Position numbers and translations under genes: made by a program. 64,000 nt of DNA from Thinopyrum elongatum (Eukaryota; Streptophyta; Magnoliopsida; Poales; Poaceae): positions 322,604,929-322,668,928 of the forward strand of contig CM022301.1 in assembly GCA_011799875.1 (NCBI GenBank), given 5' to 3'. Shown here piece after piece: positions 20,683 to 33,603 of this stretch (the stretch's first letter is position 1; the number at the start of each line of letters is the position of its first letter). The notes beneath the pieces were generated by a model, which was given only the letters and a program-made list of their open reading frames with translations, did no database searches and was not told the DNA's origin.

Positions 20683-21426
20683 TGCTACTTCTTGAGCTTG
20701 CGTTGGTTTTTCCCTTGAAGAGGAAAGGGTGATGCAGCAAAGTAGAGATAAGTATTTCCCTCAGTTAGAGAACCAAGGTATCAATCCAGTAGGAGACAAC
20801 ACACAAATCACCTAGCACCTGCACAAACAATCAAACAACTTGCACCCAACGCGATAAAGGGGCTGTCAATCCCTTCACGGTTAATTGCAAAAGTGAGATC
20901 TGATAGAGATAGATAAACAAAAGATAAAATATTTTTGGGTTTTTTGGTATATAGATCTGAAAATAAAAGATTGCAAAATAGTAGATCGGAAACTTATATG
21001 ATGGAAAATAGTAGATCGGAAACTTATATGATGGAAAATAGTCCCGGGGGCCATAGGTTTCACTAGAGGCTTCTCTCAAGATAGCAAATAATACGGTGGA
21101 TGAACAAATTACTGTCGAGCAATTGATAGAAAAGCGCAAAGTTATGACGATATCCAAGGCAATGATTATGAAATATAGGCATCACGTCCGTGTCAAGTAG
21201 ACCGAAATGATTCTGCATCTACTACTATGACTCCACACATCGACCGACTCCTGCCTGCATCTAGAGTATTAAGTTCATGAAGAACAGAAACTGGAACTGG
21301 GCTCTAGGTTAATAGGTTAGTCCCAAAAATAATATAAAATAGCATATTAATGCATATAAAACATCCAAAACAGATAATATAATAGCATGGAACAATAAAA
21401 AATTATAGATATGTGGAGACGTATCA
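20683..21426 (-). repeat. E3 3' LTR with an 863-bp internal deletion
   Basis: It matches the right LTR up to aacaga at 21283-21288, then jumps to the sequence that follows aacaga at 27317-27322 in the right LTR. The missing part corresponds to 26454-27316. The 1607 versus 744 bp lengths agree exactly with an 863-bp deletion at a 6-bp direct repeat. Confidence 0.92.
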
Positions 21427-24236
21427 AGCATCCCCAACTTAGTTCCTGCTCGTCCTCGAGTAGGTAAATGATAAAAACAGAATTTTTGATGTGGAATGCT
21501 ACCTAACATATTTATCCGTGTATTTTTTCTTTATTGTGGCATGAATGTTCAGATCCATAAGATTCAAAACAAAAGTTTAATATTGACATAAAAACAACAA
21601 TACTTCAAGCATACTAACAAGGCAATTATGTCTTCTCAAAATAACATGGCCAAAGAAAGCTTATCCCTACAAAATCATATAGTCTGGCTATGCTCCATCT
21701 TCATCACACAAAATATTCAAATCATGCACAACCCCGATGACAAGCCAAGCAATTGTTTCATACTTTTAGTGTTCTCAAACCTTTTCAACTTTCACGCAAT
21801 ACATGAGCGTGAGCCATGGACATAGCACTATAGGTGGAATAGAATATGGTGGTTGTGGAGAAGACAAAAAAGAAGGAGATAGTCTCACATCAATTAGGCG
21901 TATTAACGGGCTATGGAGATGCCCATCAATAGATATCAATGTGAGTGAGTAGGGATTGCCATGCAACGGATGCACTAGAGCTATAAGTGTATGAAAGCTC
22001 AAAAGAAAACTAAGTGGGTGTGCATCCAACTTGCTTGCTCATGAAGACCTAGGGCAATTTGAGGAAGCCCATCATTGGAATATACAAGCCAAGTTCTATA
22101 ATGAAAATTTCCCACTAGTATATGAAAGTGACAAAATAGAAGACTCTCTATCATGAAGATCATGGTGCTACTTTGAAGCACAAGTGTGGAAAAAGGATAG
22201 TAGCATTGCCCCTTCTCTCTTTTTCTCTCATTTTTTTTGTTTGGCTTCTTTGGCCTCTTTTTTTCTTTATTTTTCGTCCGGAGTCTCATCCCGACTTGTG
22301 GGGGAATCATAGTCTCCATCATCCTTTCCTCACATGGGACAATGCTCTAATAATGAAGATCATCACACTTTTATTTACTTACAACTCAAGAATTACAACT
22401 CGATACTTAGAACAAAATATGACTCTATATGAATGCCTCCGGCGGTGTACTAGGATGTGCAATGAATCAAGAGTGACATGTATGAAAGAATTATGAACGG
22501 TGGCTTTGGCACAAATACGATGTCAACTACATGATCATGCAAAGCAATATGATAATGATGAAGCGTGTCATAATAAACGGAACGGTGGAAAGTTGCATGG
22601 CAATATATCTCGGAATGGCTATGGAAATGCCATAATAGGTAGGTATGGTGGCTGTTTTGAGGAAGGTATATGGTGGGTGTATGGTACCGGCGAAAGTTGC
22701 GCGGCACTAGAGAGGCTAGCAATGGTGGAAGGGTGAGAGTGCGTATAATCCATGGACTCAACATTAGTCATAAAGAACTCACATACTTATTGCAAAAATC
22801 TATTAGTTATCGAAACGAAGTACTACGCGCATGATCCTAGGGGGATAGATTGGTAGGAAAAGACCATCGCTCATCGCCGACCGCCACTCATAAGGAAGAC
22901 AATCAATAAATAAATCATGCTCTGACTTCATCACATAACGGGTCACCATACGTGCATGCTACGGGAATCACAAACTTTAACACAAGTATTTCTACAATCC
23001 ACAATTACTCACTAGCATGACTCTAATATCACCATCTTTATATCTCAAAACAATCATAAAGAATCAAATTGCTCATAGTATTCAATGCACTTTATATGTA
23101 AGTTTTTATTATATCCCTCTTGGATGTCTATCATATTAGGACTACCAAAGCAAATTACCATGCTGTTTAGAGACTCTCAAAATAATATAAGTGAAGCATG
23201 AGAGTTCAATAATTTCTATAAAATAAAGCCATCGCCGTGCTCTAAAAAGATATAAGTGAAGCACTAGAGCAAAATTGCCTAGCTCAAAAGATATAAGTGA
23301 AGCACATAGAGTATTCTAATAAATCACGATTCATGCGTGTCCCTCTCAAAAGGTGTGTACAGCAAAGATGACTGTGGCAAACTAAAAATTAAAGACTCAT
23401 ATAATACAAGACACTCCAAGCAAAACTCATATCATGTGTTGTATAAAAATATAGCCTCAAGTAAAGTTACCGATAGACGAAGACGAAAGAGGGGATGCCT
23501 TCCGGGGCATCCCCAAGCTTAGGCTCTTTGTTGTCCTTGAATATTACCTTGGGATGCCTTAGACATCCCCAATCTTAGGCTCTTGCCACTCCTTATTCCA
23601 TAGTCCATCAAATCCTTACCCAAAACTTGAAAACTTCACAACACAAAACTCAACAGAAAATCTCATAAGCTCCGTTAGTATAAGAAAATAAATCACCACT
23701 TTTGGTACTGTTGTGAACTCATTATTTATTTATATTGGTGTAATATCTACTGTATTCCAACTTCTCCATGGTTCATACCCCCGATACTACCCATAGATTC
23801 ATCAAAATAAGCAAACAACACAAAGAAAATAGAATCTGCCAAAAACAGAACAGTCTGCGAAGATCCGAATTTTTCTAATACTTATGTAACTCCAAAACCT
23901 CTTAAAAATTAGTAAAACAGAAGAAATTTGCATATCAATCTCGTGTAAAAAATTCAGGGTTTTTAAATGCTCCAGTGAATTATTAAAATTCTGTGACTGG
24001 ACACAAAAGTTTCTGTTTTTCAGCAAGATCAAATCAACTATCACCGTAAGCCATCCTAAAGGTCTTACTTGGCACAAAAACTAATTAAAACACAAAACCA
24101 CATCTAACCAGAGGCTAGATGAATTATTCAAAGTAAAACAGGAACAAAAAGCAAAAACAAAAATAAAATTGGGTTGCCTCCCAACAAGTGCTATTGTTTA
24201 ACTCCCTTAGCTAGGCATTGATAATTTTTATGATGC
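21427..24236 (-). other. E3 internal non-coding region
   Basis: This AT-rich internal sequence lies between the E3 ORFs and its 3' LTR. It holds recurring short motifs (ataagtgaagca and variants near 23200-23300; gcatccccaagcttaggct near 23510-23580), also seen in E4 near 36480-36940. No gene was found. Confidence 0.7.
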
Positions 24237-25483
24237 TCATATGAAAGACAAGAATTGAAGCACAAAGATAGCATCATAAAGTACGTGAAAAACACATCTA
24301 ATTCTAACATACTTCCTATGCATAGGCATCTTATAGGTAAACAAATTATCAAGGCAAGCAAATCCTAGCATATGCAAGGAAGATGAAAGAAACAATAGCA
24401 ATCTCAACATAACGAGAGGAAATTTAGTAACATGAAAATTTCTACAACCATATTTTCCTCTCTCATAATAATTAAATATGGGATCATAATCAAATTCAAC
24501 AATATAGCTATCACATAAAATATTCTCAACATGATCCACATGCATGCAAAGTTGACACTCTTCCAAAATAGTGGGATTAACATTAACTAAAGTCATGACC
24601 TCTCCAAACCCACTTTTATCAAAAAATTCATAGGACTTATCAATCTCCAAAGTAGTGGGATCATTATTTCCTAAAGTTGACACTCTTCCAAACCCACTTC
24701 CAATATTATAGCAAACATATTCATCATGAGGCTTAAATAAATTTTCAAGATCATAAGAAGCATTATCACCCCAATCATGCTCATTGCAACAAGTAGTGGA
24801 CATAGCAAAATTAGCATCCCCAAGCTTAGGGTTTTGCATATCATTAGCACAACTGACATTAATAGATTTTATAGTAACATTATTGCAATCATGCTTTTGA
24901 TTCAAGGAACTATCAAGTATGGGTGCAATAGCAACAATCTCATGTTTAACATAAGGAACTATAGCAAATTCATCTCCATAAACATAATTAATATTGGCAT
25001 CATGACCATAAGAATAGAAGCATCACATTCATCAAGGGATATTTCAATCAAATCATCGGAATCATAATTATCTATAGATTCATGCATATCATTATTTTCT
25101 TTCAAAGCAACGGTCATTCTCTTCATAAATTCTTTGACATAGGCATTATGAGCATAGTTTTCATAGCAATATTTAAGTATGTCAAAATTTTCAGATTTGT
25201 AGAGAGTAATATCATACTTTTCAATCAAAGAAGCAACTTCATAAGCACCCTTAAAAGCAACAAATTCTTCAATTTGTTCGATATCATAGTAACTATAAAC
25301 ACCCTTTTCATAAGAAGATAATATTTCATTACCATTAAACTCACATACGTAGGGAAGGTGTTTTTTAGGGTTCTTAGAGCAACAAGTAAAATCACAAAGT
25401 TCACAAAGATTCCAAGCATAACATAGCAAACAATTTATTTGATTCCATAAGAGTCTCCCTTTTTCAGACAAACGATGATGCAC
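24237..25483 (-). CDS. E3 family-specific ORFs of unknown function
   Basis: Two minus-strand frames, 25483-24959 (174 aa) and 24905-24237 (222 aa), look like one protein with a frameshift near 24960. I recognise no Gag, protease, polymerase or integrase motif. The first part is Cys-rich at its start (CYAWNLCELCDFTCC) and then acidic (DSDDLIEISLDECDA). The second has a repeated phrase, SGFGRVSTL then SGFGEVMTL, and a hydrophobic C-terminal half (LRLLLFLSSSLHMLGFACL). The SGFGEV phrase recurs in the E4 protein (SGFGEVKTL), which ties the two families. It could be a degenerate or specialised Gag derivative; I assign no function. Confidence 0.5.
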
Positions 25484-25853
25484 AAAATGAGCATGTTCAT
25501 CTAAAGATTTTCCCTCAACTAAACTAGTTGGGGTTTCAGCACGAGCACATATGGATCAAAGATGATCCAAGTAAAAAACTTTAAGTGGATCCATAAACTT
25601 TGTTTTTGATTTTCAATAAACACACAATTATGCCAAGCAAACGAGCAAACAAACCAAGTAAGACATAAGGGCAAACGGAAAGAAGGCGAATAAAAAGGCA
25701 AATCTTTTCGAAAATCGTTTTAGAAGTGGGGGAGAGGAAAACGAGAGGCAAATGGCGAATAATGTAATGCAAGAGATGAGAGTTTTATGATGGGTACTTG
25801 GTATGTCTTGACTTGGCGTAGATCTCCCCGGCAACAGCGCCAGAAATTCTTCC

Positions 25854-27460
25854 TGCTACTTCTTGAGCTTGCGTTGGTTTTTCCTTTGAAGAGGAAAGGG
25901 TGATGCAGCAAAGTAGAGATAAGTATTTCCCTTAGTTAGAGAACCAAGGTATCAATCCAGCAGGAGACAACGCACAAATCACCTAGCACCTGCACAAACA
26001 ATCAAACAACTTGCACCTAACGCGATAAAGGTGTTGTCAATCCCTTCATGATTAATTGCAAAAGTGAGATCTGATAGAGATAGATAAACAAAAGATAAAA
26101 TATTTTTGGGTTTTTTGGTATATAGATCTGAAAATAAAAGATTACAAAATAGTAGACCGGAAACTTATATGATGGAAAATAGTAGATCGGAAACTTATAT
26201 GATGGAAAATAGTCCCGGGGGCCATAGGTTTCACTAGAGGCTTCTCTCAAGATAGCAAATAATACGGTGGGTGAACAAATTACTGTCGAGCAATTGATAG
26301 AAAAGCGCAAAGTTATGACGATATCCAAGGCAATGATTATGAAATATAGGCATCACGTCCGTGTCAAGTAGACCGAAATGATTCTGCATCTACTACTATT
26401 ACTCCACACATCGACCGACTCCTGCCTGCATCTAGAGTATTAAGTTCATGAAGAACAGAGTAACACATTAAGTAAGATGACATGATGTAGAGGAATAAAC
26501 TCAAGCAATATGATGTAAACCCCATCTTTTTATCCTCGATGGCAACAATACAATACATGCCTTGCTGCCCCTACTGTCACTGGGAAAGGACACCGCAAGA
26601 TTGAACCCAAAGCTAAGCACTTCTCCCATTGCAAGAAAAACCAATCTAGTTGGCCAAACCAAACCGATAATTCGAAGAGAATTACAAAGATATCAAATCA
26701 TGCATATAAGAATTCAGAGAAGATTCAAATAATATTCATAGATAAGCTGATCATAAATCCACAATTCATCGGATCTCTACAAACACACCGCAAAAGAAGA
26801 TTACATCGTATAGATCTCCAAGAACAACGAGGAGAACGTGGTATTGAGAATCAAAGAGAGAGAATAATCCATCTAGCTACTAGCTATGGACCCGTAGGTC
26901 TGAGGTAAACTACTCACGCTTCATCAGAAGGGCAATAGAGTTGATGTAGAAGCCCTCCGTGATCGAATCCCCCTCCGACAGGGTGCCGGAAAAGGTCCCT
27001 AGATGGGATCTCACGGGTACAGAAGGTTGCGGCGGTGGAAAAGTGTTTTCGTGGATGCTTCTGGTGGTTTGGGAACATATGTGAATATATAGGTGAAAGA
27101 ATTAGGTCAGGGGAGTCACGGGGGGCCCACAAGGCAGGGGGCACGCCCTACCCCCTGGACGCGCCCTCCACCCTTGTGGCCGCCTCGTGGCTCCTGTGAC
27201 TTCATCTCCAAGTCTCCTGGGTGTCTTCTGGTCCAAGAAAAATCATCAGGAAGGTTTTATTCCGTTTGGACTCCGTTTGGTATTCCTTTTCCACGAAGCT
27301 AAAAAAACAAGGAAAAAACAGAAACTGCACTGGGCTCTAGGTTAATAGGTTAGTCCCAAAAATAATATAAAATAGCATATTAATGCATATAAAACATCCA
27401 AAACAGATAATATAATAGCATGGAACAATAAAAAAATATAGATACGTTGGAGACGTATCA
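25854..27460 (-). repeat. E3 5' LTR (full length)
   Basis: This 1607-bp copy ends at tgctacttcttgagcttgcg on the left and gatacgttggagacgtatca on the right. Two direct copies of a 27-bp unit (aaacttatatgatggaaaat and neighbouring bases) lie near 26150-26210 and also in the left LTR. Confidence 0.92.
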
Positions 27461-27465
27461 GGCAT

Positions 27466-27923
27466 GGTTCGCATGTGTCAAGTGATTCAAAATCAAGTGA
27501 CTCCAAAAGTCCATCAGCATGGAGTTTCTTCATGCGCTTTACACCAATATGACCTAAGCGGTAGTGCCACAAGAAAGTGGTACTATCATTATCAACTCTA
27601 CATCTTTTGGTATCAATGTTATGAACATGTGTATCATCACTATCGAGATTCAATAAGAATAAACCCCTCACGATGGGTGCATGACCGTAAAATATATTAC
27701 TCATATAAATAGAACAACCATTATTCTCTGATTTAAATGTGTAACCGTCTCGCATTAAACAAGATCCAGATATAATGTTCATGCTCAACGCAGGCACTAA
27801 ATAACAATTATTCAGGTTCATCACTAACCCCGATGGTAATCGAAGAGCGAGCGTGCCTACGGCGATCACGTCAACCTTGGAACCATTTCCCACGCGCATC
27901 TTCACTTCGTCCTTCGCCAGCCT
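27466..27923 (-). pseudogene. E2 protease end and GAG-pre-integrase region
   Basis: The minus-strand frame from 27905 includes VGNGSKVDVIAVG (after the protease) and FLWHYRLGHIGVKRM, the zinc-binding H-x-H-type GAG-pre-integrase domain, ending at the conserved DTCEPC block. The reading frame is cut there by E3. Codons downstream belong to the E3 LTR. The upstream TGA at 27924-27926 breaks continuity with Gag. Confidence 0.85.
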
Positions 27924-28922
27924 TCATCTATTCCGTAGTTTCTGTTTTGAGTTGCAAATGCGAGCAACCGAACCAGTATCAAATACCCAGGCACTACAAC
28001 GAGAGCTGGTAAGGTACACATCAATAAGATGTATATCATATATACCTTTGTTGACGTTGGTCCCCTTCTTGTCGGCCAGATACTTGGGGCAATTCCACTT
28101 CCAGTGGCTAGTTCCCTTGCAATAGAAGCACTCAGTTTCCGGCTTGGGTCCAGCCTTGGGTTTCTTCACGAGAGGAGCAACTGCTTTGCCACTCTTCTTG
28201 AAGTTTCCCTTCTTTACCTTGCTCTTCTTGAAACTAGTGGTTTTATTGACCATCAACACTTGATGCTCCTTCTGGATGTCTGACTCAGCGAATTTCAGCA
28301 TCGTGAACAGCTCGGAGACTGACTTGTTCATCCCTTGCATGTTATAGTTCAACACGAAGCTATTGTAGCTAGGTGGTAGCGATTGAAGAACTCTGTCAGT
28401 GACCGCCCCAGGCGGGAGCTCAACTCCCAAGTCGGCCAGACGGTTGTAATACCCAGACATCCTGAGTATGTGCTCACTGACAGAGCTGTTCTCCTCCATC
28501 TTGCAGGCATAGAACTTATCGAAGGTCTCATACCTCTCGATCCGGGCATTTTTCTCAAAAATAAACTTCAACTCCCGGAACATCTCATATGCTCCATGAT
28601 GTTCAAAATGCCTTTGAAGTCCCGGTTCTAAGCCATACAACATGGTGTACTAAACTATTGAGTAGTCATCAACACGCGACTGCCAGGCGTTCATAACGTC
28701 CACAGTTGCTGGAGGGGGTGGCGCACCAAGTGGTGCATCAAGGACATACGACTTTTGGGCAGCCGTGAGGATAATCCTCAGATTATGGGACCAGTCCACA
28801 AAGTTGCTTCCATCATCTTTCAGCTTAGCTTGCTCTAGGAACGCATTGAACTTCAGGGGAGCTACTGCGCGAGCCATTGATCTACAACATAATTTGCAAA
28901 GATAACTTAGACTATTGTTCAT
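27924..28922 (-). pseudogene. E2 Gag and start of protease
   Basis: The minus-strand frame starts MARAVAPLKFNAFLEQAKL at 28922. A stop (TAG, about 28652) interrupts it, and it continues in the same frame at 28643. Gag shows the zinc-knuckle CFYCKGTSHWKWNC (CX2CX4HX4C type), a basic KKSKVKKGNFKKSGK stretch, and the retropepsin motif WVFDTGS near the end. It ends at TGA 27924-27926. Two nonsense changes in an otherwise intact frame suggest moderate age. Confidence 0.9.
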
Positions 28923-30146
28923 GATAATGAGTTCAATTAATCATATTACCTAAGAACTCCCACTCAAATCGACATCCCTCTGGTCGTCCGAGTGTAACAT
29001 GATCCAAATTCACCAACCCAAGTCCAATCATCACGTGAGATGAGGTGGTTTCAATGGTGAACATCTCCATGTTGATCATATCTACTATATGACTCATGTT
29101 CGACCTTTCGGTCTCTTATGTTCCGAGGCCATGTCCGTATATGCTAGGCTCGTCAAGTTTAACCCAAGTGTTCCGCATGTGCAAAACTGGCTTGCACCCG
29201 TTGTATGCGAACGTAGAGTCTATCACACCCGATCATCACGTGGTGCTTCAAAATGACGAACTTTCGCAACGGAGCACACTTGGGGAGAACACAATTTTAT
29301 CTTGAAATTTTAGTGAGGGATCACCTTATAATGCTACCGTCGTCCTAAGCGAAATAAGAAGCATAAAAGGATTAACATCACATGCAAATCATAAGTGACA
29401 TGATATGGCCATCATCTTGTGCTTTTGATCTCCATCTTCAAAGCACTGGCATGATCTCCATCGTCACCGGCATGACACCATGATCTCCATCATCGTGTCG
29501 CCATTGGGGTTGTCACGCCAACCATGCTTCTACAACTATTGCTACCGCTTAGCGATAAAGTAAAGCATTACGTAGCGCTTAATGATTGACACGCAGGTCA
29601 TACAATAATTAAAGACAACCCTATGGCTCCTGCCGGTTGCCATATTCATCGACATGCAAGTCGTGATAAACTATACAAAAACATGATCATCTCATACATC
29701 AAATATATCTCATCATGTCTTTGGCCATATCATATCACAACATACCCTGCAAAAACAAGTTAGACATCCTCTACTTTGTTGTTGCATGTTTTACGTGGCT
29801 GCTATGGGTAACTAGTAAGAACCGTTCTTACCTACGCAAAGCCAAAACGGTGATATGCAAGTTGCTATTTAACCTTCTACAAGGACCGCCTTTGTCGAAT
29901 CTGATTCAACAAAGGTGGGAGAGACAGACACCCGCTAGCCATCTTTATGCAACAAGTTGCATGTCAGTCGATGGAACCGGTCTCATGTACGTGGACATGT
30001 AAAGTTGGTTCGGGCCACTTCATCCCACAATACCACTGAATCAAAATAAGACTAAGGAAGGAAGCAATCTGAATATCAACGCCCACAAACTCCTTTGTGT
30101 TCTACTTGTGATGTCATCTACACATAGACCTAGCTCATGATGCCAC
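28923..30146 (-). other. E2 5' leader, non-coding
   Basis: This is the untranslated leader between the 5' LTR (right) and Gag, as expected for Angela/BARE elements. It carries the degenerate tRNA primer site immediately left of 30147. No ORF of note. Confidence 0.8.
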
Positions 30147-31898
30147 TGTTGGGCAAAGTTGCATGGGAAAACAAAATTTTCCTACGCTCACCAAGATCAA
30201 TCTAGGAGATGCATATCCACGAGAGGAGAGATTGGATCTATGTACCCTTGTAGATCGCTAAGCGAAAGCGTTAAGAAACGCGGTTGATGTAGTCGAACGT
30301 CTTCGCGATCCAATCACGATCAGTCCACGAACTCCCAATCAAGTGTCGAACGGACAGCACCTCCGCGTTCAACACACGTATGGCTTGATGATGCCTTCAC
30401 CTCCTCGATCCAGCGAGCGATGGTGAAGTAGTAGCTAGAGTTCTCTGGCAGCACGACGGGGTGGCGGTGGTGGTGGTGGAGAAATCTCAGCAGGGCTTCG
30501 CCAAGCCTAGCGGAGAAGAAGAAGAACTACGAGGGAGAGGAAGGGCAGCGCCATGGCAATGATGGGTGCGGCTGCCCTCCCTCTCCACCTCTATATATAG
30601 GGGGAAGGGAGGAGGGGTGGCGCCCTAGGGTTTCCCCTGGGGGGGGGCGGCCACCAGATGGGGCGCCCCTACGGAAACCCTAGGGTGTCTTGGCCCCCAA
30701 GCCAAGTGGGGCGCCGGCCCTAGGTGGGCTCCCCCTTGGCCGAATGGGCTGGGGTTTGGGTGGCGCCCAACCCCTTGTGGGCTGGTATGCCCCCTTCCCT
30801 TGGCCCATGAGGCCCCCCAACACTTGCCGGGGGCCCCCGAAACTCTTTTCGGTTCTCCGACGAAACCTGGTACCTCCCGGAACACTTCCGGAATCCGAAT
30901 CCCTTCATCCTATATATCAATCTTCACCTCCAGACCATTCCGGAGTTCCTCGTCATGTCCGGGATCTCATCCGGGACTGCAAACAACCTTCGTTCACCAA
31001 CACATTAACTCAACTATACTTAGATCATCACCAAATGTTAAGTGTGTAGACCCTGCGGGTTCGAGAACTAAGTAGACATGACCGAGACACCTCTACGATC
31101 AATAACCAATAGCGAAACCTGGATGTCCATATTGGTTCCTAAATATTCTATGAAGATCTTCATCGGTCGAACCTCGATGCCAAGGATTCAGCTAATCACG
31201 TATGCAGTTCCCTTTGTCCATCGGTATGTTACTTGCCCGAGATTTGATCGTTGGTATCTCCATACCTAGTTCAATCTCGTTACCAGCAAGTCTCTTTACT
31301 CGTTCCCTAATACAAGATCTTGTGGCTAACTCCTTAGTCACATTGCTTGCAAGCTCATTGTGATGCTGTATTACCGAGTGGGCCTCAAGATACCACTCCG
31401 TCATACGGAGTGACAAATCCCAGTCTTGATCCATGACAACTCAATAGACACCCTCGGAGATACCTGTAGAGCATTTTTATAGTCACCTAGTTACGTTGCG
31501 ACGTTTGATACACACAAGGTACTCCTCCGGTGTCAGTAAGTTGCATGATCTCATGGTCATAGGAACAGATGCTTGACATGCAGAAAACGATAGCAATAAA
31601 CTTGATACGATCAAATGCTACGATTATAGTTTGGGTCTTGTCCATCACATCATTCTCCTAATGATGTGATCCCGTTATCAAATGACAGCTCATGTCTATG
31701 ACTAGGAAACCATAGCCATCTTTGATCAATGAGCTAGTCCAGTAGAGGCTCACTAGGGACATGTTGTTGTCTATGTATCCACACATGTATTTGAGTTTCT
31801 AATCAATACAATTATATCATGGATAATAAAGGATTATCAAGAACAAGGAAATATAATAATAACCACTTTATTATTGCCTCTAGGGCATATTTCCAACA
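30147..31898 (-). repeat. E2 5' LTR (right copy)
   Basis: This 1752-bp copy has TG..CA ends and is collinear with 16387-18092 with modest divergence. The ctatatata near 30591 read in LTR orientation and the GC-rich segment beside it match the LTR promoter and leader layout. Confidence 0.93.
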
Positions 31899-32690
31899 AA
31901 AATATTAACTCTTGGCCGGCTCCACGCTGTTATGGCAAGGACCCCGTGGTTTACCTAGACCCTCACGATGTTCGATGTCACATTGAGGCAAACAGGGCAC
32001 CTCCTCTGTCCATCTATGGCTCAAGAGGACGCGCGCCCGCCGGGACGGACGGCTACGATGCCTGGATGGACAGGAACGGCCGCGCCCGAGATCAAGCCTA
32101 CACACTGCTCTCCCCTGAACTCCGACGGGATACCACCCAATTCCGAGGTCCAGCTCACCCCATCTGTTTTACAGATAGGGTCATGGAACACCAGTTTCCA
32201 AAAGGGTTTAAACCCATCAATATAGAATCATACGATGGCACCACGGACCCAGCAGTGTGGATTGAAGATTTCCTTCTCCACATACATATGGCCAACGGGG
32301 ATGACCTCCATGCTATCAAATACTTGCCGCTCAAGCTAAAGGGGTCGGCCAGGCATTGGCTTAGCAGCCTGCCTCCTCATTCCATTAGTAGCTGGGAAGC
32401 CCTTGAAGACGCTTTTCGAGAAAATTTTCAAGGCACTTACATCCGGCCTACGGATGCTGATGACCTCAGCCATGTCACCTAGTAGCCAGGTGAATCAGCT
32501 CAGAAGTTCTGGAACAGGTTCCTTACTAAAAAGAACCAGATCATAGACTGCTTCGACGCCGAAGCCATTGCGACATTCAAGAATAACATCCGAGATGAAT
32601 GGTTTGCCCGCCAGCTCGGCCAAGACAAGCCGAGGACCATGGCAGCCCTCACATCACTAATGACTCGCTTTTGTGCGGGAGAAGACAGCT
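31899..32690 (+). pseudogene. E1 Gag core domain
   Basis: The plus-strand frame resumes after E2 and encodes a Retrotrans_gag-type core: FPKGFKPINIESYDGTTDP, then IEDFLLHIHMANGDD, then LKLKGSARHWLSSLPPHSI. This is typical of Tat-lineage Gypsy elements of grasses. TAG stops at 32480 and 32483 break it; homologous codons continue (FWNRFLTKKNQII, then FCAGEDS) to about 32690. Confidence 0.8.
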
Positions 32691-33117
32691 AGCTCGCTCG
32701 AAGTACCCATAACGGTGAAGCAGGCACCTCCAAAACATGCGATGCCAATGGAAAGCTTAAACGCAATAAAAATAAGTGCAGGCATAAAAATGGCATGAGT
32801 GACACAGAGGACGCCCGCAGTCAATGTAGGGTTCACCGGACCTAGATCCGGACAGAAAAGGAAGCCCTTTAAAGGGAACAAGGATGGAACTATCCAGTTA
32901 GACGGGATCCTGGATCGGCCGTGCCAAATCCACAGCACTCAGGACAAACCAGCAACCCACACCAATAGGAATTCTTGGGTCTTCAAGCTAGCTGGTTGGG
33001 AAGGTAGCGACGGAGCGTCAAAGCAAAACCCAAAATCGCAGCGAAGACGAGGATGAACCTCGGCGGCCAAACAATGGAGGCCAAAAGAAGTTTCCTAATG
33101 AGGTAACGGAAGTCAAT

Positions 33118-33603
33118 ATGATCTATGTTACCCACATCCCCAAAAGGAAGAGGAAGCGTGTACTTCGGGACATCTACGCACTAGAGCCAGTCGCCTCGAA
33201 GTTCAACCCGTGGTCGGCTTACCCGATCACATTTGACAAGCATGACCATCCGACCAGCATCAGGCATGGCGGATTGGCGGCGCTCGTCCTGGACCCAATT
33301 GTCGATGGCTATCATCTGACACGCGTCCTTTTGGACGGAGGAAGCAGCCTCAACTTAATCTATGAAGACACGGTTAGAAAGATGGGCATCGACTCATCTC
33401 GAATCAGGCCGAGCACCACCACCTTCAAAGGTGTCATTCCAGGCGTTGAAGCCAGCTGCACCGGAACGATCACTCTGGAGGTAGTCTTCGGGTCACCCGA
33501 GAACTTCAGAAGCAAGGACTTAATCTTCGACATCGTCCCGTTCCGAAGTGGATACCACACGCTCCTGGGGCGCACAGCTTTCGCACGCTTCAATGCAGCC
33601 CCG
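33118..33603 (+). pseudogene. E1 aspartic protease domain, cut by E4
   Basis: The frame has the retropepsin-like motif LLDGGSSLNLIYEDT, where the usual D-S/T-G is D-G-G, and later FDIVPFRSGYHTLLGRTAFARF. It is cut by E4 at 33604 and resumes at 41464 with a Tat-type block (YLKLKMPGPNDVITV), ending at TAG about 41597. The TSD ccccg at both sides confirms that the two pieces were once joined. Confidence 0.8.

Larger units (their letters stand above)
20683..27460 (-). mobile_element. E3: Gypsy element of Sabrina/WHAM type, nested in E2
   Basis: The LTRs are 20683-21426 (744 bp, deleted) and 25854-27460 (1607 bp), with a perfect 5-bp TSD ggcat at 20678-20682 and 27461-27465. On the minus strand the LTR starts TGATACGTCTCCAACGTATC (right copy). 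Next to the right LTR, tccccggcaacagcgcca on the plus strand matches the 3' end of plant tRNA-Asp with one mismatch, so the primer is tRNA-Asp. The purine tract before the left LTR is AAGTTGGGGATGC. No reverse transcriptase or integrase is visible; the interior has only family-specific ORFs. The family name is from memory. Confidence 0.88.
16387..31898 (-). mobile_element. E2: Angela/BARE-type Copia retrotransposon, interrupted by E3
   Basis: The element lies on the minus strand. Its LTRs are 16387-18092 and 30147-31898, with a perfect 5-bp TSD aaaat at 16382-16386 and 31899-31903. On the minus strand the LTR begins TGTTGGAAATATGCCCTAG, the hallmark of the BARE-1/Angela/WIS group. A degenerate initiator-Met-type primer site (TGGCATCATGAGC) follows the right LTR, and a purine tract (AAGTGGGAGAC) precedes the left LTR. 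Gag, protease, integrase, reverse transcriptase and RNase H are all recognisable in Copia order but carry stops and frameshifts. E3 is inserted between the GAG-pre-integrase and integrase parts. Confidence 0.93.
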
